A stretch of DNA of 11,419 nucleotides. Source: Candidatus Woesearchaeota archaeon (GTDB lineage Archaea > Nanobdellota > Nanobdellia > Woesearchaeales > JACQNA01). The notes below the pieces were generated by a model. That model had not been told where the DNA came from and searched no databases. It worked only from the letters and a program-made list of their open reading frames with translations. Position numbers and translations under genes: made by a program. Shown piece after piece: positions 1 to 6,305 of the stretch; the stretch's first letter is position 1; each line of letters starts with the position of its first letter. Location: NCBI GenBank assembly GCA_016203335.1, contig JACQNA010000005.1, positions 1 to 11,419 of the forward strand, given 5' to 3'.

Positions 1-24
1 CCTCATAGGATTGCATATAAACAA

Positions 25-34
25 CTATTTAAAC
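25..34 (-). promoter_or_regulatory. TATA box for a gene leaving the left edge
   Basis: Reading leftwards the strand shows GTTTAAATAG, a good archaeal TATA element. A minus-strand ATG lies at 6-4, about 24 nt further on, so a leaderless gene probably starts there and runs out of the window. Only two codons are visible, so the product is unknown. Confidence 0.4.
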
Positions 35-63
35 ATTACTGTGTGTTTGGTCTCTTTTTGTCT

Positions 64-186
64 TAAAAACGATATATGATACGTTTTTAGTTGGGTACCC
101 TCAACCCATCAAAGGGTTTCGGTTCGCTTTACAAGTATTACTCACTCAGCAAAATCATCAAAGATTTTGTGAGTTGCATCATACTT
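64..186. repeat. Three successive inverted repeats (intergenic hairpin cluster)
   Basis: Hairpin one has arms TAAAAACG (64-71) and CGTTTTTA (82-89). Hairpin two has AACCC (103-107) and GGGTT (114-118) around the loop ATCAAA. Hairpin three has CAAAATC (150-156) and GATTTTG (163-169) around the same loop ATCAAA. It is extended by ACTCA/TGAGT (144-148, 170-174) and AAGTAT/ATACTT (133-138, 181-186). A perfect GGGTACCC palindrome sits at 93-100. The stretch lies in the 3' region of the kinase gene and ahead of the promoter of the left-edge gene. I see no credible gene in 36-235. It could be a transcription end region, a dispersed repeat or the remnant of an element end. Confidence 0.6.
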
Positions 187-235
187 CGGGAAACAGGAAT
201 TCCGATTAATCACCCTTCCGCACCATAACTGTGAT

Positions 236-1258
236 TCAGAGCTTCCGGAACTTCCGGGGGCGATATTTTGTCTTACTCTCGCGCGCCTGATGAGTCATTC
301 TCGCCGTAAACCCCGTATTCGCCCGCAGTATCTTCCGGAGTTTGCTGAGCTTCATCAATCCCGCCTGCGGCCCGATCTGCTGGATGACCGAGGCAGCATT
401 CAGCGTCCCCCACCGCATCGCCTCAGGGATGTCATGGCCGTAAAACAATGCAGCAAGAAACCCAGAGGCATAGCTGTCCCCGCAACCCGTCCGCTCCACA
501 ATCGGCACGTCATATATTGGGCAGTACCAGAATGTCCTGCCGTCATACGCATAGCTTCCCGCAGGCCCATCAGTGATAACCGCAATCTTTGTCCCGCTCG
601 CCTTCAGCTTCCGGAGCAGGAAGGGAAAGTCAATCTTTTGTGTGGAAAGCAGCAATTGCGCCTCCTCAGTGTTCAGGAAAACGGCATCGCTCGCCTGCAG
701 CAAGGGTTTGAGTTTTCGCAGCCCGGATTTGAGCTGGTGCGTGCCGGGATTAAAGGCAAAAAAGGGATGATGCTTCTTGGCATACGAAAGCAGCGGCCGG
801 TGCAGTTTCTCGCTGCCTGTGCCCATGGAAGTGAAGTACAGCATCCGGCAAGGCGCAAGATGGAAACGGGGATACTTCCTGGGCTCATGGTGCACGAGGA
901 TAGTGCGCTCCGCCTGATAGTTGATCACCACAGAATAGTTTGTCCGCTCTCCTTTCTTCAGCGAAAAATATGCGGTGCTTACTCTCTCCTTTTTCAGCGA
1001 TTGCCGTATCAGCCTTCCCTGCTCATCATCCCCAACTACGCTGAACAGCGCAGAGTGCAGGCCGAGCCTGTTGCAGCCAATAGCGACATTTCCTGCGTTT
1101 CCTCCGGTAAGCTTGTCCACGCGCGAGGCAGCGATCTTCTCTGCAAACCGCATGCAGAGCAGGCAGCTTTGTTTGCCATGCGGACAGAGCACGCTTAGTT
1201 CATCAACCTGGATAAAGACGTCTTCAGTCACATCGCCGATGGAGATAAGGTCGGGCAT
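236..1258 (-). CDS. PfkB/ribokinase-family carbohydrate or nucleoside kinase
   Basis: This is a cytosolic ATP-dependent kinase of the PfkB (ribokinase) superfamily, which phosphorylates a sugar, nucleoside or similar hydroxyl compound; the substrate cannot be read from sequence. The family start SIGDVTEDVF is at residues 6-15 and the glycine-rich substrate-lid motif TGGNAGNVA at 51-59. SVVGDDEQG follows at 73-81. The C-terminal signature RTGCGDSYASGF is at 256-267, with D261 as the expected catalytic base and G258-G260 as the anion hole. The length of 340 residues is slightly above the usual 290-320. The excess comes from a cysteine-bearing insert (C25, C32, C35) before the GGN motif and a basic tail after residue 316. 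It diverges from the hydrolase gene at 1315 and shares its TATA region. Confidence 0.9.
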   Translation of the reverse strand: MPDLISIGDVTEDVFIQVDELSVLCPHGKQSCLLCMRFAEKIAASRVDKLTGGNAGNVAIGCNRLGLHSALFSVVGDDEQGRLIRQSLKKERVSTAYFSLKKGERTNYSVVINYQAERTILVHHEPRKYPRFHLAPCRMLYFTSMGTGSEKLHRPLLSYAKKHHPFFAFNPGTHQLKSGLRKLKPLLQASDAVFLNTEEAQLLLSTQKIDFPFLLRKLKASGTKIAVITDGPAGSYAYDGRTFWYCPIYDVPIVERTGCGDSYASGFLAALFYGHDIPEAMRWGTLNAASVIQQIGPQAGLMKLSKLRKILRANTGFTARMTHQARESKTKYRPRKFRKL

Positions 1259-1282
1259 GGATGGGGTCTTTCAAAGATAAAG

Positions 1283-1292
1283 ATATATAAAG
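1283..1292. promoter_or_regulatory. Shared bidirectional TATA box
   Basis: The sequence TATATAAA (1284-1291) is near-palindromic. Its centre is about 27 nt before the plus-strand ATG at 1315 and about 29 nt before the minus-strand ATG at 1258, so it can serve both divergent genes. A weak AGGGG (1306-1310) precedes the plus-strand start. Confidence 0.65.
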
Positions 1293-1314
1293 CTTCGTAT
1301 ACATCAGGGGTAGT

Positions 1315-1872
1315 ATGGCGAATGTGATTATCGTCCACGGAACCGGCAGCAGCCCGCAGGGCAATTGGTTTCCCTGGCTGAAAGCTGAGCTGGAGAAGCT
1401 CGGCTGCACTGTTTTTGTTCCGGAATTCCCCACGCCCAAAGGCCAATCTCTGGAGGGATGGCTCAAGGTGTTCAGGAAATACGATAGATATGTAGATAAG
1501 GATACGGTGCTCATCGGCCACAGCCTGGGAGTTGCATTTCTGTTGAGCGTGCTCGAACGGGTGCAGCGCCCAGTCAAGGCTGCATTTTTTGTTGCGGGAT
1601 TCATCGGCTTGCTGCGCAACCGGGATTTTGATGAGTTGAATAAGGCGTTCACGGCCAAGCGGTTTGACTGGCTAAAGATAAAGAAGAGCTGCAGGAGGTT
1701 TTATGTAATCAATTCAGACAATGATCCTTACGTCACATTAGCAAAGGGGGAGGAACTCGCGGAAAACCTCGGTACACATCTGATCATTCTGAAGAATGCG
1801 GGGCACATCAACAAAGACTCAGGATATATGACGATCGAATCCGTGCTGGAGAGGATAAAGAAAGAGATATAG
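1315..1872 (+). CDS. RBBP9/YdeN-type alpha/beta hydrolase
   Basis: This is a small alpha/beta-fold serine hydrolase of the RBBP9/YdeN family; the family's natural substrates are mostly unknown and an esterase role is likely. The oxyanion-side motif VIIVHGTGSSP is at residues 4-14. The nucleophile elbow GHSLG is at 68-72 with Ser70. The acid lies in SDNDPYV (D135 or D137) and the catalytic histidine in NAGHIN (H164). NWFPWLKAELEKLG near residues 17-30 and PEFPTP at 36-41 are typical of the family. At 185 residues it is full length. It starts at the first ATG after a well-placed TATA box. Its 3' end faces the histidine phosphatase gene across 71 bp. Confidence 0.9.
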   Translation: MANVIIVHGTGSSPQGNWFPWLKAELEKLGCTVFVPEFPTPKGQSLEGWLKVFRKYDRYVDKDTVLIGHSLGVAFLLSVLERVQRPVKAAFFVAGFIGLLRNRDFDELNKAFTAKRFDWLKIKKSCRRFYVINSDNDPYVTLAKGEELAENLGTHLIILKNAGHINKDSGYMTIESVLERIKKEI

Positions 1873-1889
1873 ATGACGCCATCCTACAG

Positions 1890-1920
1890 GTTTCTTATTT
1901 GGAATCCAATGTTTCTTATT
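1890..1920 (+). terminator. T-rich tandem repeat, probable transcription end
   Basis: The 10-mer GTTTCTTATT occurs at 1890-1899 and again at 1911-1920, flanking the small palindrome TTGGAATCCAA. It follows the hydrolase stop codon, and T-rich tracts of this kind commonly end archaeal transcripts. Confidence 0.4.
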
Positions 1921-1943
1921 AAAGATAGATGATATAAAGCCAT

Positions 1944-2552
1944 TCATGCGGAAAGATGCCGCACCGAATTCGCCAGGCGGATCGCTGGTTTTCCTCGCTT
2001 ATTCACATCAAGGATGGTAATTGAGGCGTTCAGCTGCCGATACTTCTGCGCGTATCCTTCAGGAAGCCCAAGATGCAGGACGTGAATCAGCGCATTCCGG
2101 ATGAATCCGCCGTGGGTGGCAAGCAGGATGGTCTTGTCCGTATGCTGGTATTTCTTGACGAGAGCAGCGATGAATCGGGCAGTTCTCTGATGCAGGCTGG
2201 CAAGGGACTCTCCGGCAGCAGGAGTGAAGGTGAAGCGGTCAAGCCCATGCGATTCCGCGTATGCCTGGGCAGTGCCCCAGGGCTTCCCCTCAAAGATACC
2301 CATATTCCGCTCCCGCAGCGCCTTTCGGTAATGGATTGGAACAGCATGATACTCTTGTATCTCTTTCGCGAGCTGAACAGTCCGCCCCAGGTCACTTGAG
2401 TAAATGGCATCGATCCGCTCCCTGCGCAGGTGCCGGGCAAGTTTCTGATGTTGGGATATCCCTTTTCTGGTCAGCGTGCCGTGCCTATGCCCCATGGACA
2501 TCTTGCGTCGATTTTCAATAGTCTCTCCGTGCCGGACCATGATGAGGCGCAT
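1944..2552 (-). CDS. Histidine phosphatase family protein (phosphoglycerate mutase-like)
   Basis: The protein belongs to the histidine phosphatase (phosphoglycerate mutase-like) superfamily. It transfers or hydrolyses a phosphate through a phosphohistidine. The MVRHGET motif at residues 5-11 gives R7 and the nucleophile H8. YSSDLGRT (51-58) supplies the second arginine R57. LRERNMGIFEG (79-89) carries the acid E81. ATHGGFIRN (145-153) carries the second histidine H147. At 202 residues it matches the small cofactor-independent phosphatases (GpmB- or CobC-like) rather than glycolytic mutases, so phosphatase activity is more likely. The substrate is unknown; no cobalamin gene is nearby. It has its own promoter in the 45-bp gap after nadA, so it need not belong to that operon. 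Confidence 0.9.
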   Translation of the reverse strand: MRLIMVRHGETIENRRKMSMGHRHGTLTRKGISQHQKLARHLRRERIDAIYSSDLGRTVQLAKEIQEYHAVPIHYRKALRERNMGIFEGKPWGTAQAYAESHGLDRFTFTPAAGESLASLHQRTARFIAALVKKYQHTDKTILLATHGGFIRNALIHVLHLGLPEGYAQKYRQLNASITILDVNKRGKPAIRLANSVRHLSA

Positions 2553-2572
2553 GGAAGAGAGCGGTACTTATT

Positions 2573-2582
2573 TGTTTAAATG
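2573..2582 (-). promoter_or_regulatory. TATA box of the histidine phosphatase gene
   Basis: On the minus strand the sequence CATTTAAACA ends about 21 nt before the ATG at 2552, with its centre near -25. This suggests a leaderless transcript. Confidence 0.6.
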
Positions 2583-2597
2583 GTTTACGAAAGAATA

Positions 2598-3623
2598 TTA
2601 GGACATCAACTCAAACATCCGTTGCAGGGACTGGTATGCCCGTATCCTGATGCCTTCCACAACAGTAATCTCCAGTCGTTCATCACGCAGTGCATCGCGA
2701 ACGTTATAGATGTCCACTTTCTTCATGTACGGGCAGAGGTGGCATGGTCCGACAATGTCTATCGGCATTCCCTTCTGCTGAAATTGCGATGTTAGTGTTG
2801 AGGACAGCCCACACTCTGTTGCCAGCAGGAAGGTTACTGCCTTTCCCTCGCGCTGTGCGGCGGCCCGCTCCCTAAGGATATAATTTATCATATCATTAGT
2901 GCCCCCATGCATGTCAGACTGCGCGATGATGCTGGGGTCGCACTCATAATGGGAGAGCACCCGCAGCCCGGGATTCCTGGCCCGCAGTGCAGGGATCTGC
3001 AGCCCGGTGAACTGCTCGTGCAGGATGCACGCCCCGTCGTAGGTGATGATCTCCTTTTCCGGCAGCTCTTTTTTCAGGTTCGCTCCCATGTACTGGTCAG
3101 GTATGAACACCACTTGGTGCTGCGGCAGCTTGGAGATCACCTGCCTGGCGTTTGCCGAGGTCACGCAGACATCGGTCTCCGCCTTGACTGCAGCAGAGGT
3201 ATTGATGTATGTGGCGATCGCCGCCTGTGGATACATGCCCCGAAGCCTCCGGACATCTGCAGGAACAATGCTTTCGGCAAGCGAGCAGCCCGCCTCCAAT
3301 GTCGGGAGCAGCACCTTCTTCCCCGGATTGAGTATCTTCGCGGTCTCTGCCATGAAATGCACCCCGGCAAAGAGGATGATATCAGCGTCGGTCGCCCGCG
3401 CAATCCTGCTGAGATCCAGCGAGTCGCCAAGGTAGTCCGCTACCAGCTTTACTCCATCGCGCATGTACCAGTGGCCAAGGATGATGGCGCGCTTTTCCCG
3501 CTTGAGCGCGTGGATCTCTTCCATGACATCCAACGTGCCCTCCAGGTCAAAGGGAGGGGTGTCCAGCCCCAGCAACGCCTCCTGCAGTCCTTCTCGGTCC
3601 AGTATCTTTTGTTCAATTGCCAT
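2598..3623 (-). CDS. nadA: Quinolinate synthase NadA
   Basis: NadA condenses iminoaspartate with dihydroxyacetone phosphate to quinolinate, the second step of de novo NAD synthesis, using an oxygen-sensitive [4Fe-4S] cluster. The 341-residue protein is full length. It contains LGHWYMRDGVK (49-59), GDSL (66-69) and FAGVHFMAETAKIL (85-98). Three cysteines lie where the family binds the cluster: C113 in LEAGCSLAES, C199 in DGACILHEQF, and C294 or C297 in GPCHLCPYMKK. ATYINTSAAVKA (137-148) and SHYECDPSI (224-232) are also family blocks. No nadB, aspartate dehydrogenase or nadC gene is in the window. It lies 6 bp behind a methyltransferase gene and has no promoter of its own, so the two form an operon. 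Confidence 0.95.
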   Translation of the reverse strand: MAIEQKILDREGLQEALLGLDTPPFDLEGTLDVMEEIHALKREKRAIILGHWYMRDGVKLVADYLGDSLDLSRIARATDADIILFAGVHFMAETAKILNPGKKVLLPTLEAGCSLAESIVPADVRRLRGMYPQAAIATYINTSAAVKAETDVCVTSANARQVISKLPQHQVVFIPDQYMGANLKKELPEKEIITYDGACILHEQFTGLQIPALRARNPGLRVLSHYECDPSIIAQSDMHGGTNDMINYILRERAAAQREGKAVTFLLATECGLSSTLTSQFQQKGMPIDIVGPCHLCPYMKKVDIYNVRDALRDERLEITVVEGIRIRAYQSLQRMFELMS

Positions 3624-3628
3624 GGGAA

Positions 3629-3634
3629 ATCACC
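3629..3634 (-). promoter_or_regulatory. Ribosome binding site of nadA
   Basis: GGTGAT, a perfect match to the archaeal anti-Shine-Dalgarno, sits 5 nt before the nadA ATG and contains the TGA stop codon of the upstream methyltransferase. This fixes the nadA start at 3623 and indicates translation from the shared mRNA. Confidence 0.75.
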
Positions 3635-4385
3635 GTTTGAGAGCAGTAATGATGCTCGTCGGCATGCAAATCCCTTCCCTGCCAGCAAGAGATGATCGTA
3701 CCGAAGTAACCTCATCGTGAGAGAGGGCATATCTCCTTTTATAAAATCCATCAATAGTATAAAATCCATCCTCTAACACCCGTACTTCGTGAAGTGATAA
3801 TCCGGCTTCTTGAACCATGCCGACAAGTTCTGGCAGCCGTAACCAGTGTTTTTGGCTTATCCCTTTCATCGTGCAGAGTAAACGATAGAGTCCATTAACC
3901 TCTTTCTTATCTTCCGCAGAGACAGGGATTGGCTGCACAATGGTTACTAAACCCCCAGGTTGCGTACCCGCTGCCATTTCAGAAATGATGTGCCGTTGCT
4001 CAGCGGGCGTATTATAGTGGAGCATAGACCGTGCAATCAAAGCGTCGTACTGTTTCTCCAGGGGGTAGTAAGCATCATGAACGATGTGGGCGATTCTTGT
4101 CTCGCCATTGGCAAATTTGCTTTCATCAATATCAAAAAGGTCTACGGTGAGATAAGGGTACTCTTTCCCCAAGGCAGCCAAAACCGCTTTGGCAAGTATG
4201 CCATTGCCTCCCCCAACATCTGCAAGAGCAACATGGTCACCGAAGTGATTTTGCGTGCGAATATGGTGGCAAAGCGGTTCGATATGCTGGCCGGTTTCCT
4301 GGATAAACAGCCGTTGTGCATCTGCCCCGAAGTCTCCGAAATCCTTGCCACGGTCAATGGCTGGTATCACTCTTCGCTTTATCAT
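3630..4385 (-). CDS. Class I SAM-dependent methyltransferase
   Basis: This is a class I (Rossmann-fold) S-adenosylmethionine methyltransferase whose substrate I cannot name. Motif I ADVGGGNG is at residues 55-62. The acidic end of strand beta-2 is DLFDID (82-87). IVHDAYYPLE (101-110) is the motif III region, and YDALIARSMLHY (113-124) is the motif IV region. LTIVQPIP-type strand residues (147-154) and the helical block GISQKHWLRLPELVGMVQEAG (175-195) resemble small-molecule O-methyltransferase or methyltransf_2-like C-terminal layouts. At 251 residues it looks complete. It is the first gene of an operon with nadA. It diverges from a TrmB regulator, and by eye both are richer in A+T than nadA. 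Confidence 0.85.
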   Translation of the reverse strand: MIKRRVIPAIDRGKDFGDFGADAQRLFIQETGQHIEPLCHHIRTQNHFGDHVALADVGGGNGILAKAVLAALGKEYPYLTVDLFDIDESKFANGETRIAHIVHDAYYPLEKQYDALIARSMLHYNTPAEQRHIISEMAAGTQPGGLVTIVQPIPVSAEDKKEVNGLYRLLCTMKGISQKHWLRLPELVGMVQEAGLSLHEVRVLEDGFYTIDGFYKRRYALSHDEVTSVRSSLAGREGICMPTSIITALKR

Positions 4386-4439
4386 AACTACTTATTTGTA
4401 GTTACATTATTTAAAGAAGTGTAGTAGTGGTGATTACAA
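4385..4439. promoter_or_regulatory. Divergent control region with candidate operator repeats
   Basis: TAACTAC (4385-4391) and GTAGTTA (4398-4404) form a perfect inverted repeat with a 6-nt spacer between the methyltransferase TATA box and its ATG. TTGTAGTTAC (4396-4405) also pairs, with two mismatches, with GTGATTACAA (4430-4439) on the other side of that TATA box. The sites lie next to a TrmB-family gene and could be its operators; this is inference. Confidence 0.4.
4408..4415 (-). promoter_or_regulatory. TATA box of the methyltransferase-nadA operon
   Basis: TTTAAATA on the minus strand is centred 26.5 nt before the ATG at 4385, the spacing expected of a leaderless archaeal transcript. Confidence 0.7.
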
Positions 4440-4450
4440 CGTTTAGAAAG

Positions 4451-4459
4451 ATTTAAATG
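4451..4459 (+). promoter_or_regulatory. TATA box of the TrmB-family regulator gene
   Basis: ATTTAAATG is centred about 27 nt before the ATG at 4482. No ribosome binding site is visible, which fits a leaderless mRNA. Confidence 0.65.
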
Positions 4460-4481
4460 GGGGAAGAGCAGAGCACGAAAG

Positions 4482-5198
4482 ATGCAGCAAGAAAAGCTCA
4501 AAAAAGCTGGGCTCAGCCCCAACGAGGCAAAATGTTATCTGGCTCTGCTGAAAGCAGGTTCTACCTCAGCCAATGAGATTTCCCGAAGGTCGGGAGTGCA
4601 CCGGGTTTCTGTGTATGATGCGCTGAGGGGGTTGCGGGAGAAAGGGCTAATCAGCCAGATCACCAAAGCGAATAAGCTGCTTTTTGAGGCAGGGAATCCA
4701 GAAAAGATTGCAGAGATAATCGAAGGAAAGGAGTCTGAGCTGGAAGAAGCGAAGAAGGTCGTTCCGGAATTGCTCTTGGACTTTCAGGCAGCGAAAGAAA
4801 AGCAGGATGTGCATAGCTATAAGGGATTGGCAGGGGTGAAGACTGTCCTCAAAGAGATGCTGGCATCAAAAACAGAGATTCTGGACTTCGGGGCAGAGTA
4901 TAAAATAAAAGATTTTCTCCCGTATGACTACCCAAAATGGGACAAAGAGCGGATAAAAAGTAAGATACAGATGAGGATTATCGCAAATATAAGCATTAAG
5001 CCGACAAGAATCCCATTAACGAGAATAAAGTATGTACCGGAGAAGTTTAATTCTTCTGTGTCCACCTATATTTTTGATGGGAAGGTAGCGCTGATTATGT
5101 GGGTTGAAGAACCGCTAGGGATAATAGTCGAGCACAAGGCAGCGTATGCATCTTACAAGAATTATTTTGAATATCTTTGGAAGGTTGCTCAAAGGTAA
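4482..5198 (+). CDS. TrmB-family transcriptional regulator
   Basis: This is a TrmB-family archaeal regulator: a winged helix-turn-helix joined to a ligand- or partner-sensing C-terminal domain. LKKAGLSPNEAKCYLALLKAG (6-26) starts the DNA-binding domain. The helix-turn-helix itself is ANEISRRSGVHRVSVYDALRGL (30-51) and the wing GLISQITKANKLLFEAGNP is at 55-73. A charged helical linker (about 80-105) leads to the C-terminal domain. There, HSYKGLAGVKTVLKEML (111-127) and the end block VEEPLGIIVEHKAAYASYKNYFE (208-230) are typical of the phospholipase-D-like TrmB effector domain. At 238 residues it is complete. It diverges from the methyltransferase-nadA operon, so control of that operon and of itself is likely but unproven. 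Confidence 0.9.
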   Translation: MQQEKLKKAGLSPNEAKCYLALLKAGSTSANEISRRSGVHRVSVYDALRGLREKGLISQITKANKLLFEAGNPEKIAEIIEGKESELEEAKKVVPELLLDFQAAKEKQDVHSYKGLAGVKTVLKEMLASKTEILDFGAEYKIKDFLPYDYPKWDKERIKSKIQMRIIANISIKPTRIPLTRIKYVPEKFNSSVSTYIFDGKVALIMWVEEPLGIIVEHKAAYASYKNYFEYLWKVAQR

Positions 5199-5237
5199 TA
5201 AGATGTCATTAAAGTAAGGAATAAAGATGGTGGAACC

Positions 5238-5477
5238 CTACGCCGCAATCTTCAGCAGCCGCTTCAATTTTCCTTCATCAAAGCCTATCACCATCTGCCC
5301 GTCAATGTCAGTCACCGGAACCCCCATCTGCCCGCTCTTCTCGATCATCTCCTCTGCCTTCTGTCGGTCAGCAGCGACATTGATGTCAGTAAAAGCAACT
5401 TTATGCGCCTTCAGCCATTCTTTGGTGCGGTGGCACCAGGGGCAGGTCGGCGTGGAATAGACAGTTACTTTCGGCAT
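5238..5477 (-). CDS. Glutaredoxin/NrdH-like thiol-disulfide protein
   Basis: This is a compact 79-residue glutaredoxin-like protein with a thioredoxin fold. It reduces disulfides in the cytosol; no signal peptide or membrane segment is present. KVTVYSTPTCPWCHRTKEWL (3-22) places the redox pair at C12 and C15 in CPWC. MGVPVTDIDGQMVIGFDEGKL (51-71) contains the cis-proline P54 and the glycine-rich end of the fold. The size matches NrdH or small archaeal glutaredoxins. The electron donor is unknown, since no thioredoxin reductase is in the window. Its 3' end converges with the TrmB gene across 39 bp. Confidence 0.9.
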   Translation of the reverse strand: MPKVTVYSTPTCPWCHRTKEWLKAHKVAFTDINVAADRQKAEEMIEKSGQMGVPVTDIDGQMVIGFDEGKLKRLLKIAA

Positions 5478-5499
5478 AGGGCAGGGTGCAGGGAAATAG

Positions 5500-5507
5500 T
5501 ATATAAA
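5500..5507 (-). promoter_or_regulatory. TATA box of the glutaredoxin-like gene
   Basis: On the minus strand TTTATATA is centred 26.5 nt before the ATG at 5477, again suggesting a leaderless transcript. Confidence 0.7.
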
Positions 5508-5521
5508 GATTGCGGAAAAGG

Positions 5522-5529
5522 TTATTATA
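5522..5529 (+). promoter_or_regulatory. Probable TATA box of the 5552 gene pair
   Basis: TTATTATA is centred 26.5 nt before the ATG at 5552. It is weaker than its neighbours in sequence, but the spacing is exact. Confidence 0.5.
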
Positions 5530-5551
5530 GGAATGATGAATAGGGAATCCT

Positions 5552-5782
5552 ATGGCAGGGATGGAAGTTCGTGCGCTGGAAACCAACATGGCATTTACAC
5601 CAGTACAAAGGGATTACCAGCAGCAGGTGGAAGCCCACGCAGAATCTGTCCGCAGGCAGGTGGCAGCACAAAAAGCCATCCTTCCTGAATATCTGGCAGC
5701 ACAGCAGCATACAGCGGTGGAAGTCGAGGATGTCATCTCTGCAAGGGAAAAGGCAGGCGGCATCATTGATATCATTGTATGA
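5552..5782 (+). CDS. Small helical protein of unknown function, first gene of a coupled pair
   Basis: I do not recognise this 76-residue protein. It has no cysteine, signal peptide or membrane segment. It is rich in Q, A, E and V, and residues 17-50 look like one long amphipathic helix, with a second helix around 56-68. The C-terminus GGIIDIIV is hydrophobic and could be a docking tail. A TATA element at the usual distance supports the start at the first ATG. Its stop codon overlaps the next start as ATGA (5779-5782), so the two are almost certainly co-translated and may bind each other. The arrangement resembles small inhibitor-enzyme or antitoxin-toxin pairs, but nothing in the sequence proves such a role. 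Confidence 0.7.
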   Translation: MAGMEVRALETNMAFTPVQRDYQQQVEAHAESVRRQVAAQKAILPEYLAAQQHTAVEVEDVISAREKAGGIIDIIV

Positions 5783-6276
5783 TATTCAGCACCGGGCAGA
5801 ACCAGCAGGAACAGCAGGATGAAGAGCAGATAGCGCAGCAAAGGCGCGTCCTGGACCAGATTAGCAGCAAGTTCTCCCAGGAGTATGATGAGTTTGTCAT
5901 AGGAATGCAGCAGGAGAGCAAGCATCAGGAACAGGCAGAACAGCACGAAAAGCAGAAGGCAAAAAAGAGGGTGGAGCGCTTCCTCCGACCGTATGACCTC
6001 CCCAGGAACGGGATCAATTATTACCAGAGCTTTGCAGTCTACACCCCTGCAGGAACATCAGTCCAGCGGGTGAGCCAGGCAGCCCTTGGTCATGGTGTGT
6101 TGGGCAGGGCTTTTCTCGGACTGGGAATCATCCAGATTCTCGACACCCTCTATGGCCAGGAATTTCAGGAGGTGATGAAGCATGAGGTCAATCATATCCT
6201 CTATCCCTTCCTCACCGAGCACCAGATCAGGCAGAAGACCAGGCAGGAGCTGCCGTTCTACGCAAGTTTCCATTAG
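5779..6276 (+). CDS. Putative small zinc-metalloprotease-like protein with HEVNH motif
   Basis: The protein has 165 residues and no family I can name. The N-terminal part (6-70) is a Q/E/K-rich, probably coiled-coil region. From about 72 a compact domain follows: RPYDLPRNGINYYQSFAVYTP (70-90), then a hydrophobic helix with GHGVLGRAFLGLGIIQILDTL (104-124). EFQEVMKHEVNHILYPFLTEH (128-148) contains HEVNH at 135-139, a match to the zincin HExxH helix. H135 and H139 would bind zinc and E136 would act as base. E147 or H148 is a possible third ligand, but the spacing fits no family I recall. No secretion signal is visible, so it should act inside the cell. The motif could occur by chance, though the K-H-E-V-N-H-I context fits the zincin pattern. 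Confidence 0.6.
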   Translation: MIFSTGQNQQEQQDEEQIAQQRRVLDQISSKFSQEYDEFVIGMQQESKHQEQAEQHEKQKAKKRVERFLRPYDLPRNGINYYQSFAVYTPAGTSVQRVSQAALGHGVLGRAFLGLGIIQILDTLYGQEFQEVMKHEVNHILYPFLTEHQIRQKTRQELPFYASFH

Positions 6277-6290
6277 GTGCAGTGAGTATG

Positions 6291-6298
6291 CTTATATG
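6291..6298 (+). promoter_or_regulatory. TATA-like element beside the palindrome
   Basis: CTTATATG lies just before the GC-rich palindrome. Transcription from it would start near 6321, inside the first arm. It may be a chance match. Confidence 0.25.
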
Positions 6299-6305
6299 TT
6301 CTTTC

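Noticed and set aside
290..1198. Long plus-strand open frame of about 300 codons opposite the PfkB gene
   Set aside because: It is antisense to a clear kinase with intact motifs, and its translation is rich in R, P and Q without any recognisable domain.
2907..3695. Plus-strand open frame of 262 codons opposite nadA
   Set aside because: It is a shadow of nadA and runs into the methyltransferase gene; no promoter or motif supports it.
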